The notes below the pieces were generated by a model. It was not told the origin of the DNA and did not search any database. It was given only the letters and a program-made list of their open reading frames with translations. Made by a program: the position numbers and the translations under genes. Shown here in pieces: positions 58,597 through 64,000 of a stretch of 64,000 nt of DNA. The stretch is from Mauremys mutica (Eukaryota; Chordata; Testudines; Geoemydidae): NCBI RefSeq assembly GCF_020497125.1, contig NC_059073.1, positions 20,915,225 through 20,979,224 on the forward strand. The letters are read 5' to 3'. Numbering within the stretch: the first letter of the stretch is position 1; each line of letters starts with the position of its first letter.

Positions 58597-60084
58597 GTAA
58601 GTTGACTTTTTTATACTCCATTATTGTCTAAGTGAATTCAATGAACTCTGTCCCTGTGAATCTATTGACTGAATTAATATAGATCTGTTATGTGACTATT
58701 TAAAGTATGGTGCATAAATACCTCTTCTACCTAGATAATTTAATGTCGGTTCACTTATTTGTGAAAAATTGAAAACCATTCAGTTAAGCAAAATACATGA
58801 AAACATGAAAGATTGATTGAATGGTAACATATAATTAATATTCTATATTTGTATAATAAAAAATCTAGCATGAAGTAGGTTTTTTTGTTATGTTTGCTCT
58901 TTTGTACACACTGACTTCTAAAGTAAATGCTGAACTGTTTTAGGCTGCAGGAGCCTTTTAAGATTGTACCTGGACTTACATTAAACAGCGTGTTATTAGA
59001 GCTAATTCAATAATAAAAATGTATTTGTGAATAATTTATTTGCAAGTGGCAAAATTTGTTGAAGAAATTATTCACAACGAATAAGTCATCTAGTTTTACT
59101 TTGTTAGAAATGTTGCTAACTTTGAGGCATCTAGGTGTGCCTGGGACTTGATGAGAAGAACTGAAATCAACAGACAATATTAAAGAGCACATCTTATTCT
59201 TTGCACATTAATAGTAGTAAAATTTGCCCCATAAACTGCAACTTTTACTTATTTTATAAATAAAATTAGACCATACAAATAGTATCACATTGTTTTGCCT
59301 ATCTAGCAATTGTAATAGAGCTGTTGCCAAGTGTTTGGGGCTTACGTTACATATGAGTGGGGTGCAACAGTTGGATTAATATATTGATTTATTAAACACT
59401 TTCACCTGTTCTGGAGATTTAGGAAAGATTCCCATTGCTTTCAATGGACTTTAGGATGTGGCCTTTAAATGTTTTGTGCCAAATAATTTGGTCCAGGGGC
59501 AGTTACAACAGATTAACTAAGAAAATGTTTTCCTTGGCAAATGAATTGGCATTTAATACATTTATACTGAGGTGCTAATACTAATTACAAATATTTTAAT
59601 GGAATATTTGCACCCAGTTTTAACAGCTGGAATCACATCCTCAATTGCTTTTATGAATTACATGTTCATCTTAGCTATGATTATTGTAATTAAGTGTCAG
59701 CCAGACCAATTATGTTCTTGGCTGAACTATTTTTTCCTTCTCCTATAAGCTGCTACATAAAAATATTTTCTTCACTTTTTGTGTTCAGGTAGCAAGTGGG
59801 GATGTTGCTCCAACTTCTGTGCAACATTAATCAAACTCCATAAAGGAGGCAAAGTTTGTCTTGGGATCTTATTCTGGATATACCCTGGCATGTACAAATG
59901 AGTCTATGATTTGATCTATAAGTTTGAACTTCTTCCATACCACTTCGGGCAATGATCTCATCACATCTCTTAAATTAGGCAGGTTGAGGACTGATTGGTG
60001 TTTTGATGGGTGCTCAGCTAGAATGGTGGTATGATGTGAGAACCTCAATAGAGCAAAAGATTATGATGATGCAAGATGCCGTAT

Positions 60085-60958
60085 AGTGATAGATCCAGAG
60101 AGTTCAATCTATTTAGCTTAACAAAGAGAATGTTAAGGGGTGACTTAATTACAGTCTATAAGTATTTACATGGGAAACAAATATTTAATAATGGGTTCTT
60201 CAATCTAGCAGAGAAAGGTATTACACAATCCTGTGGCTAGAAGTTGAAGCTAGACAAATTCAGACTAAAAATAAGGCATAATTTTTAAATTTTAATTAAC
60301 AATTGGAACAGTTTACCAATGGTTGTGATGGATTCTCCATCACTGATAATTTTTAAATCACGATCCAGGGCCGGTTTAACCATTTAGGCGAGGGCGCCAT
60401 TTTCCTCGGCAGTGACTGCGGCGGCCGGATCTTCAGCCGCCCCGGTCACCGCCGGCATTTAGGTGGAGTGAGCTGGGGCAGGGGAGCGCAGGGAGGGCCG
60501 CTTGCAACAAGTGGCGGGGGCAGCACGCAGGGTAACTCCCCGCCCCAGCTCACCCCTGCCCCACCTCCTCCCCGTGGCTGCTTCACTTCTCCCTCCTCCC
60601 AGGCATGCGGCGCCAGTCAGCTTAGGTGCCACAAGCCTGGGAGGTGGGAGAAGTGAAGCAGCGATGGCGTGCTCGGGGTGGAGACGGAGTAGGGGTGAGC
60701 TGGGGCGTGGGGGGGCACCTCAGGGCGGAGGGGGAAAGCTGCAGCGGGGGGGGGGCTCAGGGCGGGGGTGGGGAGAGCGCAAGGTGGAAGTTTTGCCTAG
60801 AGCGTGAAACATCCTTACACCAGCCCTGTCAAGATTGCATGTTTTTCTAAAAAATATGCTCTAGGAATTATTTTGGAGAAGTTCTATGTTCTTTGTTATA
60901 TAGGAGGTTAAACTAGATGATCACAATAGTCCCTATTGGCCTTTGAATCTATGAATTT
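60085..60958 (+). mobile_element. CR1 LINE 3' portion, split by a hAT MITE
   Basis: Decayed CR1 ORF2 C-terminal coding sequence (LFSLTKRMLRGDLITVYKYL-like, 60,110-60,170) continues to 60,365 and, after the MITE, from 60,829 to the tail TTAAACTAGATGATCACAAT and GGCCTTTGAATCTATGA. Stops and indels show it is old. Confidence 0.8.
60366..60828. mobile_element. GC-rich hAT MITE inside CR1
   Basis: Ends CAGGGCCGGTTTAA and, inverted, CAGGGCTGGTGTAA. Flanks TCACGATC and TCAAGATT agree at six of eight bases. The 463-bp interior is strongly GC-rich (GGCGGCCGG, long G runs near 60,746) with chance frames only. Confidence 0.82.
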
Positions 60959-61028
60959 GGTGTTGGTGAAACAGAAGGTGACACTTTTCCCTGTAAGCCA
61001 ATGTTAAGTTTATAGTGCATTGAGCTGG

Positions 61029-61160
61029 TGGAGGTGCCATCTATCAGATGAGGTGTAAAACCTGGTCTTTACCACTTCAGGTCACTACAGATTCCAGATC
61101 TTTCGCACGTATTGGAAGGGGTGTTATTGTGACTTTAATTATTTCCAATTGGCTAATTTC
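61029..61160 (+). repeat. Ancient SINE-like fragment
   Basis: GGTGCCATCTATCAGATGAG, GGTGTAAAACC and GGTCACTACAGATTCC recall a widely spread vertebrate repeat tail with the words CAGATGAGACGTTAAACC. It is diverged and the family is not certain. Confidence 0.5.
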
Positions 61161-61289
61161 ATTCTTCCTACACAAAAACACCTTAAAGATATTTTTTGCT
61201 TTACTGAAGCAGAGAGTTGTTGAATGCTGTTAAATTACCGGTATCTTCTACCTCAGTGATAGTGGTATTTGACCAGTGCATGAAGTGAG

Positions 61290-61313
61290 GTGTGTGTGTG
61301 TGTGTGTGTGTGT
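61290..61313 (+). repeat. GT dinucleotide microsatellite
   Basis: About twelve GT units in a row. Confidence 0.95.
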
Positions 61314-63570
61314 TTTAATTCATTACAACATTCACAAATTGATTTTAAGGGCTTTGTAAGACAGATTCAATTAGTTGTTATTATTTATTATTATAATATA
61401 CCACCCTTCTTTAGATTATATGGCAGATGACATATAATACAGGATTGGTGTTTCAATGTTCGTACAGCTTCACACGCTGATATTACTTGTACTGGCATTG
61501 CTGAAAACTTGTCAAATGCCACATTGCTACTGGCACAGTGCATCTTCACCAGTATCCCCGCTAACTCAGCAAGTGACAGAGCCTCTTTTAGACTTATCTA
61601 AATTACAGAGGAGCTTCAGTGCGTTCTCCTGATTTTGCAAGTTTTTAATTTATAATTAAGCAACAGGATAAATATTAATTTCAAACACTAACTTAAGAGA
61701 AACATGTTATGATTATCTTTTGGGAGGAAAAGCACAAAAGAATGCCTGATTCATATTCAGGTAAGAATATCAGTCTGTTTATACCCTCGTATGTTTGCTT
61801 AGTTATGGGGTCTGTTTTATTTAAAAGTCCTTTCACAGGATGACAAATGATTTCTCAGAATTCCTCACAATGAATAATTACAATTATCTGTCATGAAGGT
61901 CGTTATTTGCAAGGAGTTTTTCCTCAGTGAACCAGTTCGCAAATCCGTCTAAAAAATTGTTAGTTACTTTTGGTGAAATAGGTCTAACGACCAAAACCCA
62001 ATCACAATAATTTGGATTGCAGATTGGGTATGAATTAAACCTATTAAGTAAACTATTATTAACCTGTTTACTGCTTGGTATTTGATTTCAAACTGTCCCC
62101 CCATATCTGATCCAGAGTAGTTTTTTCAGGAGTTGTTTGACTTAAGGCTTACAGTTGAGCTAAGGACAAAGTTAGTTTCAGTACAGTGTTAACTCTGATG
62201 TCTGATCACAACTTGTATTGAGTAGTCCACAGCAAATTCCCTTATTGCTGTTCTAGAGAAATTTAAATTCTCTAACTTCCATATTTTCGAAGATTTCACT
62301 CTTACAAAATCTGTAAACTTTCTCTCAAGGTGTGTAAAAATGTTAGAACAAACTAATGCTGATTCATAAATTATAACTAATCTACGTAAAACATAAGTCT
62401 TCACAGACTAAGCATTAAGAAACTTTCTTCAGGTGTAGTTACTTTTATTGGTTAAGATTAGGCTGTTACTCACACATTCTAACTAGCTAAATTACTAGGA
62501 GACTCTGCTTGCTAAAGTGACAAGTGCCTGTCATGCTGAACTTCAATTGTAATACATATAGAGATCAAGAACTGATTGACTTGTCCTTCTTAATCTTTAT
62601 ATTTTTAAAACTGTATTCCTAGTGGTCCTAGTATTCCTAGTGGTCATCACCTCCTTTATTTGAAATAGTAAGTTGCAAAATTTGACGGCTGACATCTTTC
62701 CCTTCAAAGACATGAAGACAAGATAGTTAATGTTCTTTCCCTGAGATCGTCCCCAAAATACTATATGCTACAGATTTCTTATAAACCAAGAGAGTTCTGT
62801 GCCTCTGTTTGTCCCCCCCACCCACTCTCAACTCAGTAAACCTAAGATGACTCTTCCCCTGCAAACACTAAAATATAGATCTCTCAGACTTGAAATTGTA
62901 GACAACTAAAATTTCAATAAGGCCAAAATGCTATGAGATTTATTTTACATACAGGTTTTTTTGTATAACTTGTTTTCATGAGATAATGGCTGCAATCAAC
63001 TATAAAAGTTAGATCACTATTATTACAGCATCCAAAAACATGCTAGGTGCTTTATAGTACAATAAAGTTAGGATATGATGAGATATGGAAGGAAACAAAG
63101 TGAGGAAGACAGATATTTCAGCATTAAGAAAACTTCAGGCCTGTGCATATACATGACTTGGTGATTCAGTTAAGTTTTGCTAAACTAGGATTTCTTCCTT
63201 TATAAGGGATGGTGCAGAGGCTGTCTTACTTCAGCGGGGTCTCCAGTTCCACCTGGAATGCAGACCACTCCTTGTAACAGCAAGGTGTGTCTGTAATTGA
63301 CAGCACTGGAGACTGAAGCCCTGTACTCTATAGAGTGGAAGCATCATGGTAGAAAAGCAGCATAAGCTTCCCCTGCTGATTACTGCATCAGTCCTGACCT
63401 AAAAGGATTATCTCTAGGGATAAGAAGATAGGCTTGGAGACTGAGCTATCTTAAGCTTGGTCTCTCTGCTGTGTCTGGCAACAAAGGTGCCATTTATAGT
63501 GCTGGCTTTTGTGATCTAGACACCTATGCATTTTGATGGCATCATAAAAATCCTCTACATTGGGAGGATA

Positions 63571-63790
63571 GACTCATAGACTTTAAGATCAGAAGGGACC
63601 ATTATGATCATCTAGTCTGATCTCCTGCACAATGCAGGCCACAGAATCTCACACATCCACTTCTATAACAAACCCCTAGCCTATGTCTGAGTTATTGAAG
63701 TCCTCAAATTGTGGTTTGAAGACCTCAAGCTGCAGAGAATCCTCCAGCAAGTGACCTGTGCCCCATGCTGCAGAGGAAGGCGAAAAACTT
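63571..63790 (-). mobile_element. CR1 LINE 3' UTR fragment
   Basis: ACTCATAGACTTTAAGATCA, GAAGGGACCATTATGATCAT and CTAGTCTGATCTCCTGCACA followed by ATGCAGGCCACAGAATCTCA are typical of the minus strand of a turtle CR1 3' UTR. It breaks off near 63,790 after GCAGAGGAAGGCGAAAAA. Confidence 0.85.
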
Positions 63791-64000
63791 TAATCATCAC
63801 AGAATATTCATGGCTTTTGTTTTGCCATTTAGCATGTGTTTTGCCAAAGGGAGATAATTTAAAATTGTGATATTGCAGGTCCAGACTGAGAGGCATTGCC
63901 AGAGCTTTGAGAGACAGTTGCACAGTGTTTGCCTCTAAGTCTGGATCTAGTGATGATATTAATTAGATTGCAAGTTCTCAGTGAGACTGCAAGTTCTTTG

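Larger units (their letters stand above)
1..64000 (+). other. ASAP1: ASAP1 gene, internal part (both gene ends lie outside the window)
   Basis: Nine coding exons on the + strand join in phase into one open frame of 821 bases with the order and sequence of vertebrate ASAP1. The protein is an Arf GTPase-activating protein working at focal adhesions, podosomes and endocytic membranes: the BAR-PH module binds curved, phosphoinositide-rich membrane, and the ArfGAP domain (not in the window) drives GTP hydrolysis on Arf1 and Arf5. The paralogue ASAP2 was considered. Peptides such as [15 protein letters not shown] and LQGLSHNVIFTLDSLL agree with ASAP1 as I remember it and not with ASAP2. No start codon exon, stop codon exon, promoter or poly(A) site of the gene is present. 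Introns run from about 0.35 kb to over 14 kb and carry all the repeats listed here. Confidence 0.95.
58597..64000 (+). other. ASAP1: ASAP1 intron, 5' part, running off the window
   Basis: Begins GTAAGT after the second PH exon. Contains a CR1 3' portion split by a hAT MITE (about 60,085-60,958), an old SINE-like fragment (about 61,029-61,160), a GT microsatellite (61,290-61,313) and a CR1 tail (63,571-63,790). 58,600-60,080 and 61,320-63,560 show nothing further that I can name. Confidence 0.87.

Noticed and set aside
60468..60850. Gly/Arg-rich frames that might suggest a CpG-island first exon
   Set aside because: The block is bounded by inverted ends and interrupts a CR1, so it is a MITE.
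1..64000. CRISPR array, operon or prokaryotic defence system
   Set aside because: Introns with GT-AG borders, SINE, CR1 and DIRS elements show vertebrate DNA; no regularly spaced direct repeats were seen.

Overview
The window is a piece of a vertebrate nuclear genome, most probably a cryptodiran turtle. The evidence is a tRNA-derived SINE with recognisable A and B boxes that resembles the turtle Cry family (about 37,771-37,958), several CR1 LINE tails of the turtle/archosaur type, DIRS-like tyrosine-recombinase retrotransposons of a kind common in turtles, and hAT MITEs. There is no bacterial, plasmid or phage content. Most long open frames are chance frames in intron or transposon DNA.

The only host gene found is ASAP1 (ArfGAP with SH3, ankyrin and PH domains) on the + strand. 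Nine consecutive internal coding exons lie at 8,799-8,944, 23,330-23,404, 23,756-23,805, 32,683-32,812, 33,645-33,730, 36,159-36,234, 42,461-42,547, 55,199-55,299 and 58,527-58,596. All have AG/GT borders and matching phases. Together they give 821 coding bases with no stop: most of the BAR domain, the BAR-PH linker and the first strands of the PH domain. The first exons, the rest of PH, and the ArfGAP, ankyrin, proline-rich and SH3 parts lie outside the window.

The introns hold many mobile elements. 1-8,798: a foldback repeat, a possible LTR, CR1 tails head to head, two TIR elements and an old L2-like LINE. 8,945-23,329: a GC-rich repeat, a small MITE, two CR1 3' ends, and a DIRS copy split by a solo LTR with a 5-bp target duplication. 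23,806-32,682: a second DIRS copy interrupted by two CR1 insertions, one of which is itself interrupted by a hAT MITE and a solo LTR. 36,235-42,460: the turtle SINE and a degraded ORF on the minus strand of a poorly described metazoan mobile-type family. 42,548-55,198: a CR1 with a 553-codon open reverse transcriptase frame, a third DIRS copy with its leader, a foldback hAT element with perfect 8-bp target duplications, and a solo LTR-like block. The last introns hold a tandem duplication, a CR1 split by a hAT MITE, microsatellites and another CR1 tail.

The exons are almost certain. Repeat classes rest on ends, target duplications and coding motifs read by eye. Family names and outer boundaries are less certain, and no database search was possible.
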